Shown here piece by piece: positions 48,221 through 57,348 of a stretch of DNA of 64,000 nt (positions are counted from its first letter, which is position 1; each line of letters opens with the position of its first letter). The position numbers and the translations under genes are program-made. The notes beneath the pieces were generated by a model. The model was not told the origin of the DNA, ran no database searches, and saw nothing but the letters and a program-made list of their open reading frames with translations. The stretch spans positions 368,310 through 432,309 of the forward strand of contig NZ_FZOC01000002.1 in NCBI RefSeq assembly GCF_900188225.1, read 5' to 3'. The DNA is from Humidesulfovibrio mexicanus (GTDB lineage: Bacteria; Desulfobacterota; Desulfovibrionia; Desulfovibrionales; Desulfovibrionaceae).

Positions 48221-48907
48221 TTACGCCGCGCAGTGGATGCGCAGCATGGCTTCCGCGCCGATTTGGAAGTCATAGGGCACGGGGACCACCTCGGCCTCAT
48301 GGCCACGCAGACGCAGGGCGTCCAACACGGCTGGCGCGTGCGGACTTGGGCTTCCGTCCAGTTTTGTCAGCGGAAAGACGCGCACCTCGCGCGCAACGCG
48401 GCACAGCTCCAGCATGGCGCGCACGTGGAAATCCGTGTCCAGGTGGTCGGAATAGAGGAAAAGGAAATGCGAGCCCAGCGCCAGGCTGAAGCGGCCGTCC
48501 GGCCAGGGCAGGGCGGGCAGGGCGGCATCGACGTAGCGCCCGTGGGCTTTGCCTGTGTCGTAGTCCTGAAGGAAACGCGCCATGGCGGACAGGCGCGCCC
48601 GTCCCACGTCCTCCGGCGTGGCGAACTCGTTCCAGCGGTAGGCGGAGGCGTTCTTGCGCAGTTCATCCAGCACGACATCCGCAGTCTCGTCGATGCGACG
48701 GGCGATATCGTCTTTGGCGTAGCGATAAAGGGGGTCGCAGGAGGTGACCCGGTGGCCTTTGGCTGTGGCCTCGGCGTTGAAGCTGGCCGGGCCGTCGCCG
48801 CAGCCGAGGATGTCTCCGGCCATGTCGGACGGGGCAAGAGCGAACATGCGGGCATATTCCGCGTACGTGCGGCCCCAGGGAACCACCTGGCCGAGCGAAA
48901 ACCCCAT
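48221..48907 (-). CDS. SAM-dependent methyltransferase-like protein
   Basis: A 228-residue protein with a class I methyltransferase outline: ILGCGDGPASFNAEATAKGHRVTSCDPLY near residues 35-65 (glycine motif I and the acidic end of beta-2), then ALPWPDGRFSLALGSHFLFLYSDHL near residue 135, a motif IV-like segment. It resembles proteins annotated only as class I SAM methyltransferases in Desulfovibrio-type genomes; the substrate is unknown. The ATG at 48907 follows GGGAGG. It lies 69 bp after clpB and could be the last gene of the cbpA-cbpM-clpB run. Confidence 0.82.
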   Translation of the reverse strand: MGFSLGQVVPWGRTYAEYARMFALAPSDMAGDILGCGDGPASFNAEATAKGHRVTSCDPLYRYAKDDIARRIDETADVVLDELRKNASAYRWNEFATPEDVGRARLSAMARFLQDYDTGKAHGRYVDAALPALPWPDGRFSLALGSHFLFLYSDHLDTDFHVRAMLELCRVAREVRVFPLTKLDGSPSPHAPAVLDALRLRGHEAEVVPVPYDFQIGAEAMLRIHCAA

Positions 48908-48976
48908 CAAGCCTCCCGCGCCTTGTCGCGCGGGCGGGCACGACCTTCTCAAGCCATGCCCGCCCGGGCTGCGCCT

Positions 48977-51643
48977 TTATTGAATCTTCCGGCCACCTTC
49001 GGCGGTTTCCGTCACCTCGGCGTCGAACTCCACCCCGCCGTCCTCGTCCTTGCGGCCGAAGGCCAGCTTGCCGTCCAGCAGGTCCACCACCACCTCGTCG
49101 CCCTCGCCCACGCGGCCGGAGATGATCTCCCGCGCCAGGCGCGTCTCCAGGTGGGTCTGCAGGTAACGGCGAAGGGGCCGCGCGCCGAACACGGGGTCGT
49201 AGGCCGCTGCGGCGATGAAGCGCTTGGCCTCGTCGGTGATGGACAGGCCCATCTTGCGTTCCTCCAGGCGCGCGCGCAAAGAGCCCGCCAAGAGCTCGAT
49301 GATGGCCATGAGCTGTTCCTGGGCCAGGGGCTTGAAGAGCACGGTCTCGTCCACGCGGTTCAGGAACTCGGGCCTGAAGTGGCCGCGCAGGCTTTCCAGC
49401 ACCTGCTCCTCCACGCCGGGGGCGAAGGCGCCGTCGGGTTGGATGCCCGCCAGCATGGCCTGCGAGCCGATGTTCGAGGTCATGATGAGGATGGTGTTCT
49501 TGAAGTCCACGGTGCGGCCGTGGCTGTCGGTCAGCCTGCCGTCGTCCAGAATCTGCAACAGCGCGTTGAACACGTCCGGATGCGCCTTCTCCACCTCGTC
49601 GAAGAGCACCACGGCGTAGGGCTTGCGGCGTACGGCCTCGGTGAGCTGGCCGCCCTCGTCGTAGCCCACGTAGCCCGGAGGCGCGCCGATGAGTCGCGCC
49701 ACGGAGTGCTTCTCCATATACTCGCTCATGTCCAGGCGCACCATGTTCTCCTCGGTGTCGAAGAGCGCCTCGGCCAGGGTCTTGCACAGCTCGGTCTTGC
49801 CCACGCCTGTGGGCCCCAGGAACAGGAAGCTGCCGATGGGGCGTTTCGGATCCTTGAGGCCGGCCCGGGCCCGCAGCACGGCGTCGGCAACGGCCTGCAC
49901 GGCCTGGTCCTGGCCCACCACGCGTTGGTGCAGCAGCTCCGGCAGGCGCAAGAGCTTCTCGCGCTCGCCCTCCAGCAGGCGGGTGACGGGAATGCCCGTC
50001 CAGCGGGAGATGATGGCCGCAATGTCGTCCGGCCCCACCTCCTCCTTCACCAGCCGCGGGCCTTCGTCCACGGTGTCGCCGCTCTCGGAGAGCTGGCGCT
50101 CCAGGGCGTTCAGCCTGCCGTAGCGCAGCTCGGCCGCGCGGTTGTAGTCCAGGGCCCGCTCGGCCTCCTCGATTTCGAGCCGGGTCTGCTCGATGTCGGC
50201 CTTGACGCGGCGCACGGCCTCGATGGCGCTCTTCTCGCGTTCCCACTGGGCCATGAATCCGGCCTGTTTTTCCTTCAGCTCCGCCAGTTCCTCTTCGAGC
50301 TTCTCCAGGCGCTCGCGGCTGGCTGCATCGGTTTCGCGCTTCAGGGCCTCGCGTTCGATCTCCAACTGGAGCACGCGGCGGTTGGTCTCGTCCAACTCCG
50401 TGGGCAGGCTGTCGATGTCCGTGCGGATCATGGCCGCGGCCTCGTCGATGAGGTCGATGGCCTTGTCCGGCAATTGCCTGTCGCTGATGTACCGGCTGGA
50501 CAGGGTGGCAGCCTCCACGATGGCGGAGTCGCTGATGCGCACGCCATGATGGACCTCGAAGCGCTCCTTCAGGCCGCGCAGGATGGAGATGGTGTCCTCA
50601 AGGGAGGGCTCGTCCACCATGACGGGCTGGAAGCGGCGCTCCAGAGCCGGATCCTTCTCGATGTACTTGCGGTACTCGTCGGTGGTGGTGGCGCCGATGC
50701 AGTGCAACTCGCCGCGCGCCAGAAGGGGCTTCAGCAGGTTGCCCGCGTCCATGGCGCCCTCGGCCTTGCCCGCGCCCACAATGGTGTGCAGCTCGTCGAT
50801 GAAGAGCACGATGCGGCCCTCGGATTTCTGCACGTCCTTCAAGACGGCCTTGAGGCGCTCCTCGAACTCGCCGCGGTATTTCGCCCCCGCGATGAGCGCG
50901 CCCATGTCGAGTGCGAAGATGGTCTTTTCCTTCAGGCCTTCGGGCACATCCTGCTTCACGATGCGCTGGGCCAGGCCCTCGGCGATGGCCGTCTTGCCCA
51001 CGCCCGCCTCGCCGATGAGCACGGGGTTGTTCTTGGTGCGGCGCGAGAGGATGCGGATCACTCGGCGTATTTCCTGGTCGCGGCCGATGACCGGGTCGAG
51101 CTTGCCGCTTCTGGCCTCCTCCACCAGGTCGCGCCCGTACTTTTTCAGGGAATCGTAGGTGGCCTCTGGGTTGTCGGAGGTGACGCGCTGGTTGCCGCGC
51201 ACCTCGGTGAGGGCGGCGAGGAACTTGTCGCGCGTGAGGCCGAACTGGCGGTTCACCCGGCCGGGGGCGGAGGAGGGCGGCTCGTCCAGCAGGGCCAGGA
51301 ACAGGTGCTCCACGCTCACGAATTCGTCCTGCATCCGCTTGGCGGTTTCCTCCGCGCGCACAAGAACCGCCCCCGCCGCCTGGGTGATGTGCACCTGGCC
51401 GGGCTGCGCGCCCGGTCCGGACACGGACGGCAGGCGGGAGAGCTCGGCCTCGGCCGCCTGGGCGTATGCCTTGGCGTCCAGGCCGCACTTGGTCAGGATC
51501 TGCGGGGTCAGGCCGCCGTCCTGCATCGCCAGCGCGCAGAGCAGATGCGCGGTGTCCACTTGCTGGTGGCCTCTGGCTATGGCGAGGTTCTGGGCCTCGG
51601 CAAGGGCGGCCTGGGATTTTTGCGTCAGTTTGTTGGGATCCAT
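48977..51643 (-). CDS. clpB: ATP-dependent disaggregase ClpB
   Basis: ClpB is the hexameric AAA+ disaggregase that works with DnaK. The 888-residue protein has the double Clp-N domain (1-150), AAA-1 with Walker [15 protein letters not shown] near residue 203, the long coiled-coil middle domain (about 400-520) that separates ClpB from ClpA and ClpC, AAA-2 with [14 protein letters not shown] near residue 600, and a C-terminal D2-small domain. The ATG at 51643 has GGGAGG before it. It is 42 bp after cbpM. An open antisense frame of over 1200 codons spans it and is judged spurious. Confidence 0.98.
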   Translation of the reverse strand: MDPNKLTQKSQAALAEAQNLAIARGHQQVDTAHLLCALAMQDGGLTPQILTKCGLDAKAYAQAAEAELSRLPSVSGPGAQPGQVHITQAAGAVLVRAEETAKRMQDEFVSVEHLFLALLDEPPSSAPGRVNRQFGLTRDKFLAALTEVRGNQRVTSDNPEATYDSLKKYGRDLVEEARSGKLDPVIGRDQEIRRVIRILSRRTKNNPVLIGEAGVGKTAIAEGLAQRIVKQDVPEGLKEKTIFALDMGALIAGAKYRGEFEERLKAVLKDVQKSEGRIVLFIDELHTIVGAGKAEGAMDAGNLLKPLLARGELHCIGATTTDEYRKYIEKDPALERRFQPVMVDEPSLEDTISILRGLKERFEVHHGVRISDSAIVEAATLSSRYISDRQLPDKAIDLIDEAAAMIRTDIDSLPTELDETNRRVLQLEIEREALKRETDAASRERLEKLEEELAELKEKQAGFMAQWEREKSAIEAVRRVKADIEQTRLEIEEAERALDYNRAAELRYGRLNALERQLSESGDTVDEGPRLVKEEVGPDDIAAIISRWTGIPVTRLLEGEREKLLRLPELLHQRVVGQDQAVQAVADAVLRARAGLKDPKRPIGSFLFLGPTGVGKTELCKTLAEALFDTEENMVRLDMSEYMEKHSVARLIGAPPGYVGYDEGGQLTEAVRRKPYAVVLFDEVEKAHPDVFNALLQILDDGRLTDSHGRTVDFKNTILIMTSNIGSQAMLAGIQPDGAFAPGVEEQVLESLRGHFRPEFLNRVDETVLFKPLAQEQLMAIIELLAGSLRARLEERKMGLSITDEAKRFIAAAAYDPVFGARPLRRYLQTHLETRLAREIISGRVGEGDEVVVDLLDGKLAFGRKDEDGGVEFDAEVTETAEGGRKIQ

Positions 51644-51685
51644 TGCATGACCTCCCATTGTTCGCGGGGCGCTTGGACCCGCTGT

Positions 51686-52003
51686 TTAGAGCAACCTCTT
51701 GAGTTCGTTGAGCTCCTGCTCCATGCGCTCCACGCGCTCCAGCAGGTCCACGATGATGCTTCCCGCGGCGTGGGGAATCTCCAGGTCGCGGCATAGACGC
51801 ATGAGCTTCTGGATGCGGTACACGTCGTGCGGGCGGAAGAGGTATTGATTCGCTCCCGTGCACACGGGGTCGAGCCAGCCCATTTCCATGAGCTCGGCCA
51901 CGGTGCCGGGCTCCACGCAGGCCAGCTCCACGAAGCGGCTCCAGGCGATGAGCTCCGAGCGGCTGGGCGGCTGGCCGGGGGTGTTGATCTTGAGCTCGGT
52001 CAT
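51686..52003 (-). CDS. cbpM: Chaperone modulator CbpM
   Basis: A 105-residue CbpM, a MerR-like small protein that binds the J-domain of CbpA and controls its co-chaperone and DNA-binding activity. Typical features are VELACVEPGTVAELMEMGWL near residue 27, YLFRPHDVYRIQKLMRLCRDLEI near residue 54, and a C-terminal coiled coil (about 80-105, LLERVERMEQELNELKRLL). It lies between cbpA (34 bp) and clpB (42 bp), the context expected for this regulator. Confidence 0.92.
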   Translation of the reverse strand: MTELKINTPGQPPSRSELIAWSRFVELACVEPGTVAELMEMGWLDPVCTGANQYLFRPHDVYRIQKLMRLCRDLEIPHAAGSIIVDLLERVERMEQELNELKRLL

Positions 52004-52037
52004 GGCGTCACTCCTTCAGGAATTCAATCGCGCCCGG

Positions 52038-52997
52038 TCATCCGCGCGGGGAAAAGTCCGAAACCTTGGCCAGCTGCTCCCAGAGCCGCTTCGCCTCGTC
52101 GCTTACGCTCTTGGGGCTTTGGATCATGACGCGCACGAGCTGGTCGCCGCGTTTGCCAGCGGCGCCCAGGCCCTTGCCGCGCACCCGCAGCCGCGCCCCG
52201 GAGCCCACGCCCGGCGGAATCTTCATTTCCACCGCGCCGTCCAGGGTGGGCACGCGCACCGTGGTTCCCAGCGCCGCCTCCCAGGGGGCCAGCGGCAGGT
52301 CGTAGACGATGTTGTCGTCCTTGACCTTGAAGTGCGGGTGTTCGCGCAGCCTGATGCGCAGGTACAGGTCGCCGGGCTCGCCGCCGGGCCCTCCGGGGCT
52401 GCCTTGTCCGGCCAGGCGGATCTTTTGCCCGTCCTTGACGCCGGGCGGGATGTTGACCTTCAGGGTGCGCGTCTGCATGACGGGATAGCCGTCCGCGCCG
52501 GGCACGTGCTCCTGCAGGTTCACGGACTGCGGTCCGCCCGCATAGGCTTGCTCCAGGCCGATTTCGTAGGAGACTTCCACGTCCTGGCCCCTGCGCGGCC
52601 GTTGCTGAAAACCGCCTCCGAAGCCGGAGAAGCCGCCCCGCGCCCCGCCTCCGCCGCCGAAAAGCGTCTCGAAGAAGTCGCTGAAATCTCCGGGACCGCC
52701 AGCCCCGCCCCCGGAGTACCGGAAGCGCGTGTTTTCGAAGCCCGGAGGCGGCTGGAAGTTCTGCCCCTGCTGCCAGTTCGGGCCAAGCTGGTCGTAGAGT
52801 TTGCGTTTTTCCGGGTCTTTGAGCACCTCATAGGCCTCTCCCGCCTCCTTGAACTTGGCCTCGGCCGTTTTGTCGCCAGGGTTCAAGTCCGGATGGTGTT
52901 TGCGGGCCAGTTTCTTGAAGGCCTTGGATATTTCTTCCTGGCTGGCCTTCCGGTCCACGCCGAGGATCTTGTAGTAGTCCTTGTATTCCACGCTCAT
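52038..52997 (-). CDS. cbpA: DnaJ-class co-chaperone CbpA
   Basis: A 319-residue J-protein. The J-domain (1-70, [15 protein letters not shown] and the HPD in [12 protein letters not shown]) activates DnaK. A Gly/Phe-rich linker (about 90-135, [17 protein letters not shown]) and two C-terminal peptide-binding domains follow. The DnaJ zinc-finger CxxCxGxG repeats are absent, making it CbpA-like rather than DnaJ, which fits the adjacent cbpM. The ATG at 52997 follows AAGGAG. It heads the cbpA-cbpM-clpB heat-shock run. Confidence 0.95.
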   Translation of the reverse strand: MSVEYKDYYKILGVDRKASQEEISKAFKKLARKHHPDLNPGDKTAEAKFKEAGEAYEVLKDPEKRKLYDQLGPNWQQGQNFQPPPGFENTRFRYSGGGAGGPGDFSDFFETLFGGGGGARGGFSGFGGGFQQRPRRGQDVEVSYEIGLEQAYAGGPQSVNLQEHVPGADGYPVMQTRTLKVNIPPGVKDGQKIRLAGQGSPGGPGGEPGDLYLRIRLREHPHFKVKDDNIVYDLPLAPWEAALGTTVRVPTLDGAVEMKIPPGVGSGARLRVRGKGLGAAGKRGDQLVRVMIQSPKSVSDEAKRLWEQLAKVSDFSPRG

Positions 52998-53042
52998 GGG
53001 CACGCAACTCCTTGGCGGCGGTTGCCGCGGTCTCGCTCCATC

Positions 53043-53087
53043 GTGGAAAATAGTGTGTGGTTGCGCCCTGTCAAGGGAGTTTTCCAC
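53043..53087 (-). promoter_or_regulatory. Promoter of cbpA-cbpM-clpB framed by an inverted repeat
   Basis: On the minus strand TTGACA (53069-53074) and TATTTT (53047-53052) are 16 bases apart, a good sigma-70-type promoter whose CTTGAC start also resembles heat-shock -35 boxes. Perfect 8-base arms GTGGAAAA (53043-53050) and TTTTCCAC (53080-53087) flank it, the inner arm covering the -10. Confidence 0.7.
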
Positions 53088-53114
53088 AGGCGTGTCGTCT
53101 TGGGCCGAACCGGG

Positions 53115-53843
53115 CTATTCGGAGAAGGTGAAGCCCTTGCCGAAGCCCTTGTATTCGCAATGGTAGCAGCGTTCGGGCTTCATGAACAGGCGCACCAGGA
53201 GCATTCCGGCCATGAAGCCGCCCACGTGCGCCCACCAGGCGATGCCTCCGGCCTCGAGGGCCAGGTGGTCCACCAGGCCGGAGACCACCTGGGAAGCGAA
53301 CCAGACGCCCAGGAACAGCCAGGCGGGAAGGTCCACGATGTAGGGGATGATGATGATGGGGATGAGGGTGACCACCTTGCCGCGCGGGTACAGGGTGACG
53401 TAACCGCCCATGACCCCGGCCACGGCTCCGCTGGCCCCGATGATGGGGGCGTGCCCCGCGAGGTTGAAGAGCATGTGCAGGGCCAGCGCGGCCAGGCCGC
53501 AGAGGAGGTAGAAGGCCAGGAAGCGCACCGGACCCATGACATCCTCGATGTTGTCGGCGAAGATCCAGAGCATCCACATGTTCAGGACAAGGTGCCACCA
53601 GCCCGAGTGCAGGAACATGTACGTGAAGAAGGGCAGGGCGCCCATGGCTGGGAATCCGGCGAAGGCGGCCCAGTCGGGGAAGGCGTAGCGCGCGGGCACC
53701 ACGCCGAAGAGCCGGTAGAGGGCCTCGCGCAGGTAGGGATCCTGGCTGCTCACCAGCACATGCGCCAGCACGTTGGCCGCAATGACGAGCACAACGGCCA
53801 CGGGTTTGTGCACGCGCGGAATGTCGTCGCGCAGGGGGATCAT
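53115..53843 (-). CDS. Rhomboid-family intramembrane serine protease
   Basis: A 242-residue rhomboid protease with six or more membrane helices. The catalytic dyad is S138 in IIGASGAVAGVMGGY and H206 in WWAHVGGFMAGML; the HLVLNMWMLW stretch (N88) is also conserved. A hydrophilic C-terminal tail carries CYHCEYKG, a possible zinc-ribbon half-site or redox pair. The ATG at 53843 overlaps the stop of the upstream RluD-CoaE gene (ATGA). Substrates of bacterial rhomboids are mostly unknown and context does not help here. Confidence 0.93.
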   Translation of the reverse strand: MIPLRDDIPRVHKPVAVVLVIAANVLAHVLVSSQDPYLREALYRLFGVVPARYAFPDWAAFAGFPAMGALPFFTYMFLHSGWWHLVLNMWMLWIFADNIEDVMGPVRFLAFYLLCGLAALALHMLFNLAGHAPIIGASGAVAGVMGGYVTLYPRGKVVTLIPIIIIPYIVDLPAWLFLGVWFASQVVSGLVDHLALEAGGIAWWAHVGGFMAGMLLVRLFMKPERCYHCEYKGFGKGFTFSE

Positions 53844-55633
53844 CCGTCCGCCTCGTCCCACCAGTCTTCGTCGTCCGCCTGCGTGGCGGGCAGGCCGGGG
53901 CAGGGCACGTCCGCGCCTTTCTCGGCCGTTTGGTCCAGCAGGGCGGCCATGCGCGCGGCAAAGGCCGCTTCGCGCTCCCCGCGCAGGGCGGCCAGGCGTT
54001 TGAGCAGCGGTCCCGCCTGGGCCTCAAGGGCGGCCAGCGTTCCGGCGTTTTCGACCACCATGTCGCAGGCGGCGAGCTTGCGTTCCTGTGGCCATTGCCA
54101 GGAGTCAAGGGCGTCCAGCGTCTCCGAAGGCAGGGCCCGGCCCTCGCGCAACGGCCCGCGGCGCAAGTCGTCCGGGCAGCGCACGCCCACCACCACATCG
54201 GCCATGCGGCGGGCTTCGCCCCCTTTGCGGCCCTGCCATCCAGCCTCGAAGTAGAGCGGAATTTCGGCCACGGCCAGGGGGGCATGGGCGTTGGCGGCCC
54301 AGAACCGGTCCAGGGCGTGGCGCACCAGCGGATGGACGATGTCCTCCACCTCGCGCCGGAGGCCGGGGGTCTTGCGCAACAGGGAAAGCAGCCCGGCCTT
54401 GTCCACGCCGCCATCGGCCCCAAGCACGCCGCGCCCCAGGCTGCGGGACAGGAGCGCCGCACCGTCGCCGCCGGGGGCGTACAGGCGCGCCACGCAGGCG
54501 TCGGCGCTGAATGTAGGCGGGCCTTCGGGCATGGCCTCAAGGGCGGCCAGCAGTGCGGACTTGCCGCAAAGGGGCGCTCCGGTAAGGACCACGCGCTGGC
54601 AGTCGGTTCCCAGTGCGCGCAAAAGGGCCATGAAGTCCTCCGGCGGATCCTGGCGGAAGACGAGCTCTTCGGCCCTGCCCGGATGCTCGAAGGCCAGGCG
54701 GAAGGCGTGCAGCATCTGCCGCGTGGCCAGTTGCGCCAGCGGTCCCTTTTCCGCCAGCCAGCGGGCGTGCTGCGAAGGGCCGTACACGGGATCGCCCAAA
54801 AGGGGGTGTCCCAGATGCGCCAAGTGCACGCGGATCTGGTGGGTGCGGCCGGTGTGCAGGTCCACGGCCAGCAGGCTGGCCCGGCCGAGCCGGTCGGTCC
54901 ACAGTCTGCGCCAGCCGGTGCGGGCCTCGCGTCCGCCCTTGCGCAGCACGGTCATCTTGGTGCGCAGGGTCGGGTGCCGTCCCATGGGCAGGTCGATGAA
55001 GCCCGCGTCTTCGCCGAGCGGCCCGGCCTCGTCGCCTTTGGGCCTGCCGTGGACCAGGGCCAGGTAGGTCTTGTGCACGCGGCGGTCGGCAAAGGCCTGC
55101 GAGAGCGCGAGCCGCGCCGCCTCGGTGAGGGCCACCAGCATGAGCCCGCTGGTGTCCTTGTCCAGCCGGTGTACGATGCCCGGCCGTTCGCCGTGCATTG
55201 CGGAAACCTCCGGCGCAAGCTCCGGAAAGTGGTGCAGCAGGCGGTTGACCAGCGTACCGGCTGGCTGGGTGGGCGCGGGGTGCGTGGTCAGTCCGGCGGG
55301 CTTGACCACTACGGCCAGGGTCTCGTCGCGGTGGAGCACGGTCAGTTCCCCAGGCTCCGGCGCGGGCGTGATCTCGGTGGAGAAGTCCGGGGCGTCCAGG
55401 GACACGCGTTCGAAGCCCTCCAGCCTGTAGCCGGGTTTTTTCACCACAACGCCGTCCACCCGCGCAAGCCCCGCTTGGAGCCATTCCTTCACGCGCTCGC
55501 GCGATGCGCCGCGTTCGGCCATTTCCCGGGCCCAGTACTGGTCCAGGCGCATCCCGGCCTCTGCGGGCACGGCCTTGCGTTCCAGCGTCCCGGTGGCATG
55601 GCTTGCCGCCTTGTTTCCCTTTGCGTGTTCCAT
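53840..55633 (-). CDS. Fusion of 23S rRNA pseudouridine synthase (RluD type) and dephospho-CoA kinase
   Basis: One 597-residue frame joins two enzymes. Residues 28-85 are an S4 RNA-binding domain (MRLDQYWAREMAERGASRER). About 95-310 is an RluA/RluD pseudouridine synthase with the catalytic Asp in GIVHRLDKDTSG. From about residue 345 the sequence changes to a P-loop kinase, VVLTGAPLCGKSALL, with SADACVARLYAPGG, EVEDIVHPLVRHAL and AEIPLYFEAGW, matching CoaE, the last step of CoA synthesis. No stop or frameshift separates them. The start is uncertain by seven codons (55633 or 55654) because neither ATG has a clear ribosome site. The rhomboid gene is coupled downstream. Confidence 0.92.
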   Translation of the reverse strand: MEHAKGNKAASHATGTLERKAVPAEAGMRLDQYWAREMAERGASRERVKEWLQAGLARVDGVVVKKPGYRLEGFERVSLDAPDFSTEITPAPEPGELTVLHRDETLAVVVKPAGLTTHPAPTQPAGTLVNRLLHHFPELAPEVSAMHGERPGIVHRLDKDTSGLMLVALTEAARLALSQAFADRRVHKTYLALVHGRPKGDEAGPLGEDAGFIDLPMGRHPTLRTKMTVLRKGGREARTGWRRLWTDRLGRASLLAVDLHTGRTHQIRVHLAHLGHPLLGDPVYGPSQHARWLAEKGPLAQLATRQMLHAFRLAFEHPGRAEELVFRQDPPEDFMALLRALGTDCQRVVLTGAPLCGKSALLAALEAMPEGPPTFSADACVARLYAPGGDGAALLSRSLGRGVLGADGGVDKAGLLSLLRKTPGLRREVEDIVHPLVRHALDRFWAANAHAPLAVAEIPLYFEAGWQGRKGGEARRMADVVVGVRCPDDLRRGPLREGRALPSETLDALDSWQWPQERKLAACDMVVENAGTLAALEAQAGPLLKRLAALRGEREAAFAARMAALLDQTAEKGADVPCPGLPATQADDEDWWDEADG

Positions 55634-55807
55634 GTCGTTCGCGTCGCGTCTCATATATGTTTCATAGCCTGCACGCGCGAAAAGCACAAACGCCATGGCT
55701 CCGGCCCCCCCTCTGGAGTCCCCGCGGGGGCTCCGCGCCTTGACCGGCGGGGAGGCCCGTCGTACAAGACGCGCACCTTCGCAACCCGCAGCACCCACAG
55801 AGGGCCA

Positions 55808-56305
55808 ATGGCTCCCCGCACTGCCGGACTGATTCTGACCTACAACGGCGAGCGTCTGCTTGAACGCTGCCTGGCTGCGCTGGACTTCTGCGACACGCTC
55901 GACGTGGTGGATTCCGTAAGCACCGACGCCACGGTGGACATCGCCCGCGCGGCCGGGGCGATGGTGTTCTTCCGCAAGTGGGAGGGGCCGGACCCGCAGT
56001 TCCGCTTCGCTCTGGAGCATCTCCGCGCCATGGCGCCTAAGGGGGATTGGGCGGTGAGCCTGGACCAGGACGAATGCCTCACGGATGCGCTTAACGCCTC
56101 CATCCGCGCGGCCATTGCCGCGCTCGGAAAGGCGGCGGGCTTCATGACCCTGCGCGGGCTGGCGCGCTTCCTCAACATCTGCGTGCTCAAGTCGGGCGTG
56201 CTGGATGGCCGCGCCGGGTTCGCCAACGCGGTGCACGGGGCGGTTTATGCCTTCATCAAGCATGTGCGCGTGGCCGAGCAGGGCGACTGGGGGGCGAAAG
56301 CGTGA
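55808..56305 (+). CDS. Shortened family 2 glycosyltransferase
   Basis: A 165-residue protein starting MAPRTAGLILTYNGERLLERCL. The N-terminal half is a GT2 nucleotide-sugar-binding core (DVVDSVSTDATVDIARAAGAMVFFRKWEG and SLDQDECLT, an altered DxD). It then jumps directly to the C-terminal helix region usual for LPS-core-type GT2 proteins (LARFLNICVLKSGVLDGRAGF). The normal middle section of roughly 80-90 residues that completes the acceptor site is missing, so it may be non-functional or differently specialised. Its stop overlaps the mnmA GTG start, coupling the two. Confidence 0.8.
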   Translation: MAPRTAGLILTYNGERLLERCLAALDFCDTLDVVDSVSTDATVDIARAAGAMVFFRKWEGPDPQFRFALEHLRAMAPKGDWAVSLDQDECLTDALNASIRAAIAALGKAAGFMTLRGLARFLNICVLKSGVLDGRAGFANAVHGAVYAFIKHVRVAEQGDWGAKA

Positions 56306-57348
56306 CAGAGGCGGAGAAGGGCGCGCTGGCCGTAGCCGTGAGCGGCGGCGGGGACAGCCTGGCCGCGCTTCTTGCCCTGCGAGACGCCGGGCGCGAGGTG
56401 TTGGCCCTGCATGGGCGCTTTCTGCCCGCTCCCGACGAGCGCTCCGAGGCTGAGCTCGCAGTGGCCTGCGCCGGGCTTGGCGTGCCCCTGCACGTCGTCG
56501 ACCTGCGCCGGGAGTTCGAGTCGTTGGTGGCGGCCCCCTTTGCAGCGGAGTATCTCTGCGGCCGCACGCCCAACCCCTGCGCGCGCTGCAACGCGGCCAT
56601 GAAGTTCGGCCTGCTGCTGGACCGGGCCCTGGCCTTGGGCGCCGGGGCCCTCGCTACGGGGCACTTCGCCGCGGCAGGGGCGCATCCTGCGTATGGCTGG
56701 GCGCTCTCTCGCGGGGCGGATCCGGTAAAGGACCAGAGCTATTTCCTGTCCCTTGTGCCGCGTGAGCGGCTTATGCTGGCGCGCTTCCCCCTTGCCGCGC
56801 GGACCAAGTCGGCCGCGCGGGCCGGGCTTGCCGCTCGCGGGGTGGTCCCCCCGCTGCCGGAGGAGAGCCAGGAGATCTGCTTCGTGCCCGGCGACGACTA
56901 CCGGGCCTTTCTCGCCGCTCGTGGCGAAGCCCTGCCCGGCCCTGGCGAGGCCCGCCTGCCTGACGGCACGCTTGTGGGACGGCATCAGGGCCTGTGGCGC
57001 AGCACCATCGGCCAGCGGCGCGGCCTTGGGCTCTCCTGGCGCGAGCCGCTCTACGTGTTGGACAAGGACATGGCGCGCAACATTCTCGTCGTTGCCCCGC
57101 GCGAGGCGCTCCTGGGGGGGGGCTTCGAGGCGGCCGAGGCCAATGTGCTGGTGGACCCGGCCCTGTGGCCGGATGAGCCGCTGGTGCAGACCCGGTATCG
57201 CGAGTCCGCCCGGCCCGCGCGGGCGGAACTTTCCGGCGGGGCGCTGCGCGTGCGCTTTGTGGAGCCGCACATCCGCCCCGCGCCGGGGCAGGTGGCCGCG
57301 CTTTACGATGCTGACGGCGTGGTGCTGGCCGGGGCGATCATCGCCTGA
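56302..57348 (+). CDS. mnmA: tRNA 2-thiouridylase MnmA
   Basis: MnmA puts sulfur on U34 of Lys, Glu and Gln tRNAs. The 348-residue enzyme has the PP-loop VAVSGGGDSLAALL near residue 11 (the usual form is SGGVDSS), C96 in NPCARCNAAMKFG, which acts as nucleophile, and C193 in ESQEICFVPGDDY, the second thiolation Cys, then a C-terminal beta-barrel. It is slightly short of the E. coli length. The GTG start overlaps the glycosyltransferase stop. The 3' end overlaps the converging lipoprotein gene by 11 bp. Confidence 0.95.
   Translation: MTEAEKGALAVAVSGGGDSLAALLALRDAGREVLALHGRFLPAPDERSEAELAVACAGLGVPLHVVDLRREFESLVAAPFAAEYLCGRTPNPCARCNAAMKFGLLLDRALALGAGALATGHFAAAGAHPAYGWALSRGADPVKDQSYFLSLVPRERLMLARFPLAARTKSAARAGLAARGVVPPLPEESQEICFVPGDDYRAFLAARGEALPGPGEARLPDGTLVGRHQGLWRSTIGQRRGLGLSWREPLYVLDKDMARNILVVAPREALLGGGFEAAEANVLVDPALWPDEPLVQTRYRESARPARAELSGGALRVRFVEPHIRPAPGQVAALYDADGVVLAGAIIA

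Noticed and set aside
48044-51796. A plus-strand open frame of 1250 codons antisense to clpB and cbpM
   Set aside because: It mirrors the clpB codons; GC-rich third positions remove stops on the opposite strand. Composition is His/Gly/Val/Leu-rich with no domain, and it has no plausible start.
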